From Kocuria dechangensis (GTDB lineage: Bacteria; Actinomycetota; Actinomycetes; Actinomycetales; Micrococcaceae), in assembly GCF_014636775.1 (NCBI RefSeq), contig NZ_BMEQ01000012.1, positions 1 to 64,000 on the forward strand: a stretch of 64,000 bases of DNA, given 5' to 3'. A program made the translations under genes and the position numbers. Shown here in pieces: positions 17,521 through 26,165 of the stretch (position 1 is the first letter of the stretch; every line of letters starts with the position of its first letter). The notes under the pieces are model-generated. The model saw only the letters and a program-made list of their open reading frames with translations. It was not told where the DNA came from and made no database searches.

Positions 17521-17785
17521 GATTCACCTCCACCCGGTGCACGACCAGCAACATGCCTGCGGTGATCAGGCCGGCGATCACATCCGCCCGCCAGGTGAAG
17601 TCGAAAGCCATGGTGAAGCCCCACACGACCCACAGGTAGGGGATCAGCGCCACGGTCCCGGCCAGCTGGTGCCGCACCAGCGGCGGCATCGGGACCAGGC
17701 GCAGGACCCGGTGCGCTGCACCGTGGCCGAGGCGGTAGCCCAGACGTACCCACCAGGACAGGTACGGGATCAGAATGCGCAGCAT
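17501..17785 (-). CDS. Small membrane protein, 94 aa
   Basis: This short protein has two hydrophobic stretches, roughly residues 38-58 (LAGTVALIPYLWVVWGFTMAF) and 66-82 (ADVIAGLITAGMLLVVH). An N-terminal amphipathic segment is rich in Arg and Tyr. No family is recognised. It precedes the HNH gene and overlaps it by 20 bases, so the two are likely co-translated. Confidence 0.45.
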   Translation of the reverse strand: MLRILIPYLSWWVRLGYRLGHGAAHRVLRLVPMPPLVRHQLAGTVALIPYLWVVWGFTMAFDFTWRADVIAGLITAGMLLVVHRVEVNRAGIGR

Positions 17786-17970
17786 CGGCTCTCCCTTCCC
17801 GACCGTCCTCGGTCACAACTTCGTAAGCACTGGGTACGGACCGTTGCCGTGCCGGCCGTGCGGGAACGGCCAGTGCTTCGTTCACCCGGACCTGATCTTA
17901 GAGAGGCCGGACGACTCGATAAGCGTCTCCGCCCGACTGAGCGCCTCCGCGCATGGGACGGATGCACTGA

Positions 17971-18198
17971 TCGGTGACAGCTTGATCTGGCTTGCGCCCA
18001 GGATGGCCTGGAAGGATGGTGCTGTGCCCGCACCCTGCCCCAAGATTCCCGTGACGACATCGTGCTGGCGGCCCGTTCCCGTCAGCACGGCGTGACGCCG
18101 GCGCAGACCGTCAGGGACTTCGACATCCACGAGCTGACGCTGTCGCAGCAGAGGCGCCAGAGCGACCTCGGGGACAGCAAGAAACCCGGGACCCTAAG
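17971..18198 (+). pseudogene. IS3-family orfA remnant
   Basis: This stretch aligns base by base with the IS3-type orfA at 20466-20735 and its 5' flank, starting at GATGCAC. A small deletion shifts the frame after the PAPCPK segment. The later frame reads DDIVLAARSRQHGVTPAQTVRDFDIHELTLSQ, against NDVVRVARSREDGVTLAQIAKDFGIHEMTLSK in the other copy. No orfB follows. It is a decayed, diverged copy, not a recent duplication. Confidence 0.7.
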
Positions 18199-18222
18199 CT
18201 TGCCGTTTGCCCCCTGAGGCGG

Positions 18223-18777
18223 GTGGATAGGATCGCTGCCGTGGCCGGGGAAGAGACATCTTCTGTTGCGCTGGTCGCCGTGGATGACACCGTCTTGGCG
18301 CTACTCGTTCATGCCGCGATCACTGACGCTGGGGCTGATGAGGTGACTCCGCCGCTGACGGTCGGCCCGGCATGGACATCAGCCCGAGTCGCATGGCTGC
18401 GTGACTTCCACCGCGCCCGTCGCCCCGGGCCGGCCGGACCGGCCGGAGAGGCGACCTGGGCCGTGGTCCTCGACGAGCAGGTCGTGGGCTCGGTGCGCCT
18501 CAAGCACACTGATGAGCACGGCCTCCTGGAGATGGGCATCTGGCTGACGCGGAGCGCTCGTGGCCGCGGCGTGGGGCGAGCCGCCATGGATGCCACCCTG
18601 CGCCAGGCCGCCACACTGGGGGCGACTCAAGTCCAGGCAGACACCACCGTCGCCAACGCGGGTGCCCTGGCCCTGCTGCGCCGTCTTGGCTTCACCCTCG
18701 TACTGGCCGAGGACGGTCAGGCCGTCCGGGCACTGCTCATGATCGGCCCCAAGACCTCCGGTGACCAGTGCCGGTAG
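18223..18777 (+). CDS. GNAT-family N-acetyltransferase
   Basis: This 184-residue protein has the GNAT core. A strand, TWAVVLDEQVVGSVRLKH, leads to LEMGIWLTRSARGRGVGRAAMDATLRQAATLGATQVQADT. The acetyl-CoA pyrophosphate loop is RGRGVGRAA. The last part, NAGALALLRRLGFTL, is the usual motif D region. The start may be GTG 18223 or GTG 18241. The substrate is unknown; related enzymes acetylate amino groups of small molecules or proteins. It lies just after an IS3 remnant and before a tyrosine recombinase. Confidence 0.8.
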   Translation: MDRIAAVAGEETSSVALVAVDDTVLALLVHAAITDAGADEVTPPLTVGPAWTSARVAWLRDFHRARRPGPAGPAGEATWAVVLDEQVVGSVRLKHTDEHGLLEMGIWLTRSARGRGVGRAAMDATLRQAATLGATQVQADTTVANAGALALLRRLGFTLVLAEDGQAVRALLMIGPKTSGDQCR

Positions 18778-19400
18778 CCGGTCGGTCTACGCAACACGAA
18801 CCACCCCAGCCACGGAGCATCGAGAGAAAACCTCACCGCCCAGCAGCGCACGCCAGGGAGGGCCCCGGAAGGACTGTTGAAACCCCTTGTTGGTCTCGGT
18901 CCCTGGTGTCTGCGGCATAGGTGGCATCCCGGCCAGGGTGAGCGCCGGCAATACTGCCTCAGCACGGGCACTGACCCCGCCGTGACTTCGAGCATCAAAC
19001 AACCGAGGGCGGGATCGATCACTACGGTTGCAGCGTGACGGGTTGGCGGCAGTTGTCGGTATGTGTCCGGCCCTGGCCGACGACCCGCAGTTTGCCGGGT
19101 GGTCCCTGTCCACCCATGAAGCCGGCTGAGCCGACGAAGCACTCCTCATCCGGGTTTGAGAGACCGCATGGCGACACGCTTCGCAGCCGTGTCGTAGTAG
19201 GCAAATAAAACGACACGCCATGCTCGCGCAGATATCCCTCCCCTGGTCGCCTTAAGCCCTATCGTGACCGAGGACGCGGTGGAGCTCTCCGCTGTGTGCA
19301 GGGTCGTCCGGGCGGCCCGGCAACCGCGGCGCTCACCCGCGGCCTGATCTTGAGCTGACCAAGGCGTGGTGATCGCCCCTCGCGCGAAGGAGTGCTGCAC
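18778..19400. other. Non-coding region with nested inverted repeats
   Basis: No gene with protein-like character is seen in these 620 bases. At 19166-19223 there is a nested structure. GCATGGCG (19166-19173) pairs with CGCCATGC (19216-19223). Inside it, CGACACG (19172-19178) pairs with CGTGTCG (19188-19194), and CGACACG repeats at 19211-19217. Position shortly upstream of a tyrosine recombinase makes a recombinase-binding or regulatory site possible. Confidence 0.35.
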
Positions 19401-20453
19401 GTGGCCTTGCCGCCGACACCAACCGTGATCCCGCTTCACGAGGCGGTGGGCCGCTACCTGGAGTCCTGTCGGCGCAGGGCGGCGATCCGCCGGCTGTCAC
19501 CGGCCACCGTGACCAACTACACCGTGGACCTGCACCGCTTCCTCGAACTCCTCCCGGCAGCCGGTGAGCACACCACCGAGTCGGTCACCGGCGCCCACGT
19601 CGACGAGGCGCTGCTGGCCTACGTGAACACCGCCGACCACCGCATCAAACCCGCCCCCGGTGAGCAGGTGGCGGACCCGCGGAAGCGGATGGCCGCCACC
19701 GATGCCGGCGCCAAGGCTCCGGGCTCGACCCTGCGGATGCGCCGGACCCTCTCGCGGTTCTTTGCCTACTGCGTGGAGCAGTCCTGGGCCACCGTCTCCC
19801 CGATGCGCACCTCCGAGATGGAGCCCAAGGACGAGGGGAAGCTGCGGGTGGAGCGCACCTCTCTGGACCTCGAGCAGGCTAAGGCCCTGCTGGCCCACGG
19901 GCCCGGAGACGCGAAGTCCAATCCGCACCACGACCGCGACGCCATCGCCTTGGGGCTGATGGGGGTCCTGGGTCTGCGGGCCGGGGAGATCGTGGCCGCC
20001 GACGCCGACCACCTCACCCGCGCCACGCCCACCGCCTCGGCGTCGGTGCAGATCTACGGCAAGGGCCGCACCTGGCGCACCGTACCCCTCCCACCCTGGC
20101 TGGAGGAGTTGATCGTGGCCTACCGCACCCGTCTGGGCACCGGAGCCCCGGCCCCGCTGCTGCTCTCCCCCACGGGTAAACGCCTGGCGGTGCGCGACAT
20201 CGAACGGCTACTGGAGAGGGCCGTGAAGCGCACCAGGGCGGCCGATCCGGCCCGTGCGCGGGCGGTGGTCCCGCACGGGCTGCGCCACACCGCGGCGACC
20301 CTGATGCTGGCCGAGGGCTGGGACGTGAAGGTCGTCGCCCAACTGCTGGGCCACACCACGGTGCACACCACGTCGAAGTACCTCGACGAGCTGCCCGGGG
20401 AGCTGTCGGTGGCGGTCAACGCCCACCCGCTCACCCCGGGCCCGCGTCAGTAA
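19401..20453 (+). CDS. Tyrosine recombinase/integrase
   Basis: This 350-residue recombinase has a SAM-like N-terminal domain (YLESCRRRAAIRRLSPATVTNYTVDLHRFLELL) and a C-terminal catalytic domain. Catalytic residues are visible: Arg in LGLRAGEIV near residue 192, HGLRHTAAT near 292, LLGHTTVHTTSKYLDE with the nucleophilic Tyr near 326. GTG 19401 has GAAGGAG at good spacing; GTG 19392 is an alternative. The stop codon abuts a repeat, CGTCATGCCCTCTTACA, that recurs 22.7 kb to the right. That makes it the likely integrase for that block or for an element ending there. Confidence 0.92.
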   Translation: MALPPTPTVIPLHEAVGRYLESCRRRAAIRRLSPATVTNYTVDLHRFLELLPAAGEHTTESVTGAHVDEALLAYVNTADHRIKPAPGEQVADPRKRMAATDAGAKAPGSTLRMRRTLSRFFAYCVEQSWATVSPMRTSEMEPKDEGKLRVERTSLDLEQAKALLAHGPGDAKSNPHHDRDAIALGLMGVLGLRAGEIVAADADHLTRATPTASASVQIYGKGRTWRTVPLPPWLEELIVAYRTRLGTGAPAPLLLSPTGKRLAVRDIERLLERAVKRTRAADPARARAVVPHGLRHTAATLMLAEGWDVKVVAQLLGHTTVHTTSKYLDELPGELSVAVNAHPLTPGPRQ

Positions 20454-20470
20454 CGTCATGCCCTCTTACA
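20439..20470 (+). repeat. Left copy of a 32-bp repeat (att or element end)
   Basis: This overlaps the last codons of the tyrosine recombinase and ends with CGTCATGCCCTCTTACA. It matches 43138-43169 at 28 of 32 positions, with the last 17 bases perfect and all four differences transitions. Its right edge is exactly where the IS3 orfA loses its family-typical C-terminus. Confidence 0.75.
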
Positions 20471-20735
20471 AGTAGGCTGCCGCCCGGCGCAGGACCTCGT
20501 TCTCCTGCTCGAGCAGACGGATCCGCTTCTTCAGCTCACGGTTTTCGGCCGACTCGGCTCTGGTGCTCCTGGGCTTCTCAGCGTCCTCGACGTCGGCCTG
20601 GTGCATCCACTTCGACAGGGTCATCTCGTGGATGCCGAAGTCCTTGGCAATCTGCGCGAGCGTCACACCGTCTTCGCGGCTGCGGGCCACGCGGACGACG
20701 TCGTTACGAAACTTTTGGGGATAAGGAGCAGGCAC
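20466..20735 (-). pseudogene. IS3-family orfA, truncated at its 3' end
   Basis: The frame encodes a transposase helix-turn-helix protein. It reads VPAPYPQKFRNDVVRVARS, DGVTLAQIAKDFGIHEMTLSKW, then the leucine-zipper stretch ELKKRIRLLEQENEVLRRAAAYL. Family members continue with about ten more residues (SQANLP-like) and then orfB. Here a stop arises at the junction with the CGTCATGCCCTCTTACA repeat, and orfB is missing. GTG 20735 is the likely start. The element end therefore interrupted this IS. Confidence 0.75.
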
Positions 20736-20906
20736 AGCAACATCTTTCCAGGCCGCCCTACGGGCAAGCCAGGTCAGGTCAAGGTGTCGTCTCTCGGTGC
20801 ATCGGCCCCGCCTTGTCGTCTCCGCGCAGTGTTCCGCGGTCTGCGTGCACTGCTCTATCTCCGAGGGCGTGAGGGCAGTGATCGATGCCACACTCGGGAG
20901 CGATCT

Positions 20907-20925
20907 GCGGACCAAGTGGGTCCGC
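20907..20925. promoter_or_regulatory. Inverted repeat upstream of the hydroxyquinol operon
   Basis: GCGGACC (20907-20913) and GGTCCGC (20919-20925) flank AAGTG, ending 22 bases before the monooxygenase ATG. The position suits a repressor operator. No local regulator gene is adjacent. Confidence 0.45.
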
Positions 20926-20947
20926 GATAGGTGGAGAGAGGACGAAA

Positions 20948-22777
20948 ATGGCCGCTTTCAACGATGGGCTTGCGGAGACAGCGGTCCCGGACACCGGCAT
21001 GGTCGAGACAGACGTGCTGATTGTTGGCTCGGGCCCGGCAGGAGCTTCTGCTGCCCTGTTCCTGTCCTCCCTGGGCGTGGCCAACACGATGATCACCAAG
21101 TACCGGTGGACGGCGAACACCCCACGGGCGCACATTACCAACCAGCGCACCATGGAGATCTTCCGGGATCTCGGCATCGAAGATCAGGTGCTGGCCGAGG
21201 CCACACCGCACGAGATGATCGGCGACACGGTGTTCTGCACCTCGATTGCCGGGGAGGAAATCGGCCGGATTCTCACCTGGGGCACTCACCCGGCCCGCCA
21301 CGCGGACTACGAGCTTGCCTCTGCCTCCCTCAACTGCGACATCCCCCAGACCTATCTCGAACCGATCTTGGTGAAGAACGCCACCGTTCGGGGCACCCAG
21401 ACCCGCTTTTCCACCGAGTATGTCTCCCACGCTCAGGACGACGACGGCGTCACCGCCACCGTCTTGGACCGGCTCACCGGGCGTGAGTACACGATCCGCG
21501 CGAAGTACCTTATCGGCGCCGACGGCGCCCGCTCCAAGGTCGCTGCGGACATCGACCTTCCCATGGAGGGTGCGATGGACATCGCCGGGTCCATGAACAT
21601 CACCTTCAAGGCTGACATCGCTGATCTCGTCGGCCACCGGCCCTCGGTGCTGTATTGGGTGATCCAGCCCGGCTCCAACGTGGGCGGCATCGGTGCGGGG
21701 CTGGTGCGTATGGTGCGGCCGTGGAATGAGTGGCTGATCGTGTGGGGATACGACATCGCCGAGGAGCCACCGGTTGTCGACGAGGCAGAGGCCACCCGCA
21801 TCGTACGCAACCTCCTGGGCCTTCCCGACTTGGAAGTCGAGATCACCGGGACGTCCCTGTGGGGCAACAACGAACAGTACGCCACCCGGCTGCAAGAAGG
21901 CCGGGTGTTCTGCGCCGGCGACGCCGTGCACAAGCACCCGCCGAGCAACGGGCTTGGTTCTAACACCTCAATCCAAGATTCGTACAACCTCGCTTGGAAG
22001 ATCGCGGCCGTCCTCAAGTGGGGTGCCGGCCAGGAACTGCTCGAGACGTACTCAGTGGAGCGCGCCCCCGTGGCCGAGCAGATCGTGCGGCGCGCCAATA
22101 GGTCCGGGCGCGAATTCGGTCAGTTGTTCGAAGCCCTCGGTGTCGCCGATGCGAGGACGGAGGCTGAGATGGTCGAACGGATGGAGGAACGGAAGGCCAA
22201 CACCCCGCAGGGCGCCGCCAAGCGCGCCGCCATCCGGGCGGCCATGGAAATCAAGGACTATGAGTTCAACGCTCACGGTGTAGAGCTCGGCCAGTTCTAC
22301 GAGTCCACGGCAGTCTTCTCTGACGGGTCCCCGCGCCCAGCCCCGGATCGCGACCCTGAACTGTACTACCAGCCCTCCACAGTGCCCGGTTCCCGGTTGC
22401 CCCATGCCTGGGTGGGCGATGCCTGCCACAAGCACTCCACTCACGACCTCGCCCTGGGCACGGGCTTCACCTTGTTCACCGGCATCACCGGCCAGGCGTG
22501 GGCCGACGCCGCCCAGCGCGTCAGCGAGCGGCTTTGCGTCGAGCTGCGGGCGGTGGTGATCGGCCCCGGCCAGGAGGTCACCGACCTTTACTTCGACTGG
22601 GAGCGGCTGCGGGAGGTTTCCGAGGACGGCGTTGTCCTGGTGCGCCCGGATAAACACGTCGGTTGGCGCTCCATGGATCTCGCCGAGGACCCCGAGACCG
22701 CCCTTGTCGACGCCCTCACCTCAATTTTGAGCCGACCTTGCCCCGCTCCCGTCCCGGAAGGACCGACATGCCTCTGA
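20948..22777 (+). CDS. FAD-dependent aromatic monooxygenase (resorcinol/phenol hydroxylase type)
   Basis: This 609-residue flavoprotein has the Rossmann FAD motif VLIVGSGPAGASAAL at residues about 23-37. It also has the DG motif YLIGADGARSKV and the second FAD motif VFCAGDAVHKHPPSNGLGSNTSIQD near 319. The C-terminal part is thioredoxin-like, as in TfdB and phenol 2-monooxygenases. ATG 20948 follows GGAGAGAGGA. Next come maleylacetate reductase and hydroxyquinol dioxygenase, the same order as in the Corynebacterium resorcinol cluster (recalled). The likely product is therefore hydroxyquinol made from resorcinol, but a chlorophenol or other phenol is possible. Confidence 0.85.
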   Translation: MAAFNDGLAETAVPDTGMVETDVLIVGSGPAGASAALFLSSLGVANTMITKYRWTANTPRAHITNQRTMEIFRDLGIEDQVLAEATPHEMIGDTVFCTSIAGEEIGRILTWGTHPARHADYELASASLNCDIPQTYLEPILVKNATVRGTQTRFSTEYVSHAQDDDGVTATVLDRLTGREYTIRAKYLIGADGARSKVAADIDLPMEGAMDIAGSMNITFKADIADLVGHRPSVLYWVIQPGSNVGGIGAGLVRMVRPWNEWLIVWGYDIAEEPPVVDEAEATRIVRNLLGLPDLEVEITGTSLWGNNEQYATRLQEGRVFCAGDAVHKHPPSNGLGSNTSIQDSYNLAWKIAAVLKWGAGQELLETYSVERAPVAEQIVRRANRSGREFGQLFEALGVADARTEAEMVERMEERKANTPQGAAKRAAIRAAMEIKDYEFNAHGVELGQFYESTAVFSDGSPRPAPDRDPELYYQPSTVPGSRLPHAWVGDACHKHSTHDLALGTGFTLFTGITGQAWADAAQRVSERLCVELRAVVIGPGQEVTDLYFDWERLREVSEDGVVLVRPDKHVGWRSMDLAEDPETALVDALTSILSRPCPAPVPEGPTCL

Positions 22778-23952
22778 CCTTCACCCACGAGACCCTCGGC
22801 CAGCGCGTGCTCTTCGGAGCCGGCCTGGCCGCCGAGCACCTCGCTGCGGAGGTGCAGCGCCTCTCAGCCCGCCGTGTCATGGTTATAGCCGCTCAGGCGG
22901 AGCGGGAGCTGGCCGAGCGCATCACCGCAGGCCTTCCTGTGGCCTTGCTCCACGACGACGTCGCCCCGCACGTCCCCGTGGAAAAGGCTCAGCAGGCCCG
23001 CACCGCGGCCATCGGGCACGGCGCCGATCTGCTGGTCAGCGTCGGCGGCGGTTCCACCACGGGCCTGGCCAAGGCGGTGGCCCTCACCACCGGTCTGCCG
23101 ATCATCGCCGTCCCCACCACCTATGCCGGCTCCGAAGCCACGAACGTGTGGGGTTTGACCGAGGCCGCCCAGAAGACGACCGGGGTTGACGCCCGGGTGC
23201 TGCCGGCCGCCGTGGTCTACGACGCCGATCTGGTGCTCACGTTGCCCGTGGAACTCACGGTGGCCTCCGGGCTCAACGCCTTGGCCCACTGCGTCGACTC
23301 CCTGTGGGCGCCGGGAGCCGACCCCATCAACCAGACGATGGCGTTGGAGGGCGCCCGATCCCTCGCCGTGGCCCTGCGCGGGATCGTCACCGACCCTGAG
23401 AACCTTCAGGCCCGCGAGCAGGCGCTCTACGGGTGTTACCTGGCTGCGGTCGCCTTCGCCTCCGCGGGCTCTGGGCTGCATCACAAGATTTGCCACGTCC
23501 TGGGGGGAACCTTTGACCTGCCCCACGCGCAGACCCACGCCACGGTGCTGCCCTATGTGCTGGCGTTCAACGCCCCGGCCGTCCCAGAACTCGCCGGGCG
23601 CCTGGCCACCGCACTGGGTCATCTTCAGGGTTCAGTTGGGGAGGACAGGCACGCGGCCGCAGCGGCGATGCTCAACGGCCTGCCCGTGGCCGAGCCGCAG
23701 TGTCCGGCTGCGGCCGCCGTGTCCGCGTTGAACCGCCTGCGGCGGGACCTCAACGCCCCCACCGCCCTGGCCGAGGCGGGATTCACCGAGGGCGGGATCC
23801 CCGAGGCCGTGAAACGAGTGACGGCTGTGGCTCCGGCTTCGAACCCCGTGGCGGTGACGGAGGAAAACCTCACCGTCCTGCTCACCCACGCCCTGCACGG
23901 GAGCGTTCCCACCCACCCATACCATCCGGTGCCCGCGCCGACCACACACTGA
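22768..23952 (+). CDS. Maleylacetate reductase
   Basis: This 394-residue member of the iron-containing alcohol dehydrogenase family has the nucleotide-binding [14 protein letters not shown] near residue 92, an [14 protein letters not shown] stretch and metal-region histidines in LAHCVD and [22 protein letters not shown]. These are signatures of maleylacetate reductases, which reduce maleylacetate to 3-oxoadipate with NADH. ATG 22768 overlaps the monooxygenase stop by ten bases. It follows the ring-cleavage logic of the operon, taking the product of the dioxygenase encoded next. Confidence 0.92.
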   Translation: MPLTFTHETLGQRVLFGAGLAAEHLAAEVQRLSARRVMVIAAQAERELAERITAGLPVALLHDDVAPHVPVEKAQQARTAAIGHGADLLVSVGGGSTTGLAKAVALTTGLPIIAVPTTYAGSEATNVWGLTEAAQKTTGVDARVLPAAVVYDADLVLTLPVELTVASGLNALAHCVDSLWAPGADPINQTMALEGARSLAVALRGIVTDPENLQAREQALYGCYLAAVAFASAGSGLHHKICHVLGGTFDLPHAQTHATVLPYVLAFNAPAVPELAGRLATALGHLQGSVGEDRHAAAAAMLNGLPVAEPQCPAAAAVSALNRLRRDLNAPTALAEAGFTEGGIPEAVKRVTAVAPASNPVAVTEENLTVLLTHALHGSVPTHPYHPVPAPTTH

Positions 23953-23978
23953 CCTTTCACACCGATCAGGAGCAGTCC

Positions 23979-24893
23979 ATGAGTGAGACCACCACCTCCA
24001 CCACCGGCACCGTCAGCACCGAACAGAACCGCCGGGAGCAGGCCCTCACCGAAAAGGTGATCGCTTCCTTCGAGGACACCCCAGATCCGCGGTTGAAGGA
24101 GATCATGCAAGCCCTCACCCAGCACCTGCATGCCTTTATCCGCGAGACGCGCCTGACCGAGGCCGAGTGGGAGGCCGGCATCGCCTTCCTCACCTCCACC
24201 GGGAACATCACCGACGACAAGCGCCAGGAGTTCATCCTGCTCTCCGACGTGCTCGGCGCCTCCATGCAGACCATCACCGTGAGCAACCCCGTCGCCGGGG
24301 AGGCCACCGAGGCAACAGTCTTCGGCCCCTTCTTCGTCGAAGATGCCCCGGAAATCCCCAACGGCGGGGACATGTCCTTCGGGGCGGCCGGGCAGCCCTG
24401 CTGGGTGGAGGGCACCGTCACCGATACACACGGCACCCCGATCCCCAACGCACGGATCGAGGTGTGGGAGGCCGACGAGGACGGGTTCTACGACGTCCAG
24501 TACGACGACGGACGAACCACCGCCCGCGCCCACCTGTTCACCGACGAGCACGGGACCTACCGGTTCTGGGGGCTCAAGCCCACCCCCTACCCGATCCCCC
24601 ACGACGGGCCGGTCGGGGCGATGCTTTCGGCCACGAACAGGTCCCCGGTGCGGGCGGCGCATCTGCACTTCATGGTCACCGCCGAGAACCATCGGAGTCT
24701 GGTGACCCACATCTTCGCGGCGGGCGATCCGCAGATCGAGATCGGCGACTCCGTCTTCGGGGTCAAGGACTCCCTGATCAAGCAGTTCCAGGACCAGCCC
24801 GCCGGCTCCCCCACCCCGGACGGCCGCGACCTCAAGGACCGGCCATGGAGCCGGGTGCGCTTCGACGTCCTCCTCGCCCCGGCCGGGACGTGA
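23979..24893 (+). CDS. Hydroxyquinol 1,2-dioxygenase (intradiol)
   Basis: This 304-residue enzyme has the intradiol dioxygenase fold, with an N-terminal helical linker and a C-terminal beta domain. Fe(III) ligands are visible: Tyr in EDGFYDVQY near 169, Tyr in [11 protein letters not shown] near 201, and the two His of AAHLHFMV near 226-228. It differs from catA at 44458 and matches hydroxyquinol dioxygenases in the GFYDVQ and PIPHDGPVG stretches. It would cleave hydroxyquinol to maleylacetate. It begins at ATG 23979 after CAGGAG, 26 bases behind the reductase. Confidence 0.9.
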   Translation: MSETTTSTTGTVSTEQNRREQALTEKVIASFEDTPDPRLKEIMQALTQHLHAFIRETRLTEAEWEAGIAFLTSTGNITDDKRQEFILLSDVLGASMQTITVSNPVAGEATEATVFGPFFVEDAPEIPNGGDMSFGAAGQPCWVEGTVTDTHGTPIPNARIEVWEADEDGFYDVQYDDGRTTARAHLFTDEHGTYRFWGLKPTPYPIPHDGPVGAMLSATNRSPVRAAHLHFMVTAENHRSLVTHIFAAGDPQIEIGDSVFGVKDSLIKQFQDQPAGSPTPDGRDLKDRPWSRVRFDVLLAPAGT

Positions 24894-24900
24894 GGGACAC

Positions 24901-25896
24901 GTGAATGCGGCACCCCGTTATCTCGTCACCATGCCCGTCCCGGAGCCCGGACCGTCCCTGCTGGCGGCCTCGGGGGCCGTGACCGTCCTGCCGCAGCCCC
25001 CGGACCACGACACCCTGCGCCGGCTGTGCGCCTCCGGGGACTTCGACGTGGTGCTCACCCAGCTGCGCGACGTCGTCGACGCCGACCTGCTCGCCGCCGC
25101 GAGGGTCAGGGGCGTCTCCAACTTCGCCGTCGGGTACAACAACATCGACGTCGCCGCCGCCACCGACCGGGGGATCCTCGTGGGCAACACCCCCGGCGTG
25201 CTCACCGACGCGACGGCCGACGTCGCCATGGCCCTGGTCCTGGCCACCGCCCGGCGGGTGGTGGAGGGCGACCGCATGGTGCGCGAGGGGCGCTTCGCCG
25301 GCTGGGAGCCGGAGCTGCTGCTCGGCCGGGACGTGTCCGGGGCCGTGCTGGGCCTGGCCGGGTTCGGGCGGATCGCCCGGGCCACCGCCCGGCGGGCGCT
25401 GGGCTTCGGGATGGAGGTCCTGTTCGCCCCCCGCCCGCCCGGGGACCGGCCGGTCGGCGACGAGGAGCTCGGGGAGTTCGCCGGCCGGGTGCGGCAGGTG
25501 CCGTGGGAGGAGCTCGTGGCGCGCAGCGACTTCCTGTCCCTGCACGTGCCGCTGGCGGCCTCCACCCGCCACCTCGTGGACGCGCAGGTGCTGGCCCGGA
25601 TGAAGCCGGAGGCGATCCTGATCAACACGGCACGGGGCCCGGTCGTGGACGAGGCCGCCCTGGTGGAGGCGCTGCGGGCGGGCCGGATCGCGGGCGCGGG
25701 GCTGGACGTCTACGAGGACGAGCCGCGCCTGGCCCCGGGGCTGGCGGAGCTGGCCAACACCGTCCTGCTGCCGCACGTGGGCAGCGCCACGGTCTCCGTG
25801 CGCCGGGAGATGTCCCGGCTGAGCGCGCTCAACGCGGTCGCGATCGCCGAGGGCCGCATGCCCCCGCACCCGGTCAACCCGGAGGTCAAATGGTGA
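24901..25896 (+). CDS. D-2-hydroxyacid dehydrogenase
   Basis: This 331-residue protein has an NAD-binding domain, GAVLGLAGFGRIARATARRALGFG, and catalytic-region motifs INTARGPVVDEAALVEAL and LPHVGSAT. It resembles glyoxylate/hydroxypyruvate reductases and phosphoglycerate dehydrogenases. GTG 24901 lies seven bases after the dioxygenase stop, so it is the last gene of this operon. Its role in hydroxyquinol breakdown is not obvious. The gene looks even richer in GC than the three before it, which suggests a separate origin. Confidence 0.85.
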   Translation: MNAAPRYLVTMPVPEPGPSLLAASGAVTVLPQPPDHDTLRRLCASGDFDVVLTQLRDVVDADLLAAARVRGVSNFAVGYNNIDVAAATDRGILVGNTPGVLTDATADVAMALVLATARRVVEGDRMVREGRFAGWEPELLLGRDVSGAVLGLAGFGRIARATARRALGFGMEVLFAPRPPGDRPVGDEELGEFAGRVRQVPWEELVARSDFLSLHVPLAASTRHLVDAQVLARMKPEAILINTARGPVVDEAALVEALRAGRIAGAGLDVYEDEPRLAPGLAELANTVLLPHVGSATVSVRREMSRLSALNAVAIAEGRMPPHPVNPEVKW

Positions 25897-25935
25897 GCGG
25901 TGTCGCCTCCTGAAGTCTTTCCAGTCGTGGTTTGC

Positions 25936-25966
25936 AGGTCCCGCCGTCGCTTCGACGGCGGGACCT
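25936..25966 (+). terminator. Strong hairpin after the hydroxyquinol operon
   Basis: A perfect 14-base stem, AGGTCCCGCCGTCG, pairs with its complement across a CTT loop, 40 bases past the dehydrogenase stop. No T-tract follows, as is common in high-GC actinobacteria. Confidence 0.7.
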
Positions 25967-26014
25967 ATTCGCGTCCACGGGGCTGTGCGTTCCCCCGACA
26001 ACCCGGTGCGTCCA

Positions 26015-26053
26015 TCCGACAGAAGTGTGATCCGGGTCACTACTACTGTCGGA
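26015..26053 (+). promoter_or_regulatory. Promoter with TGTGA-N6-TCAC box, SDR/ABC operon
   Basis: TGTGATCCGGGTCACT (26026-26041) is followed after one base by CTACTGT (26043-26049), a plausible -10. Three other promoters in this window show the same spacing. Here an additional inverted repeat, TCCGACAG (26015-26022) with CTGTCGGA (26046-26053), brackets the box. Confidence 0.6.
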
Positions 26054-26165
26054 AACAAGCTACCAAGGCCGGACCGGCGAGGGCGCGGCACCTCGGGTGC
26101 CAGGCCCTCTCGCAGTCGGGTGGCCTGCCCCGTCCCACTCCACATGACATGGATCGGATACGCCC

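Noticed and set aside
18787-19221. Leftward open frame of 144 codons
   Set aside because: The translation is rich in Cys, Arg and Ser with no domain and no ribosome site; the region looks like scar DNA.
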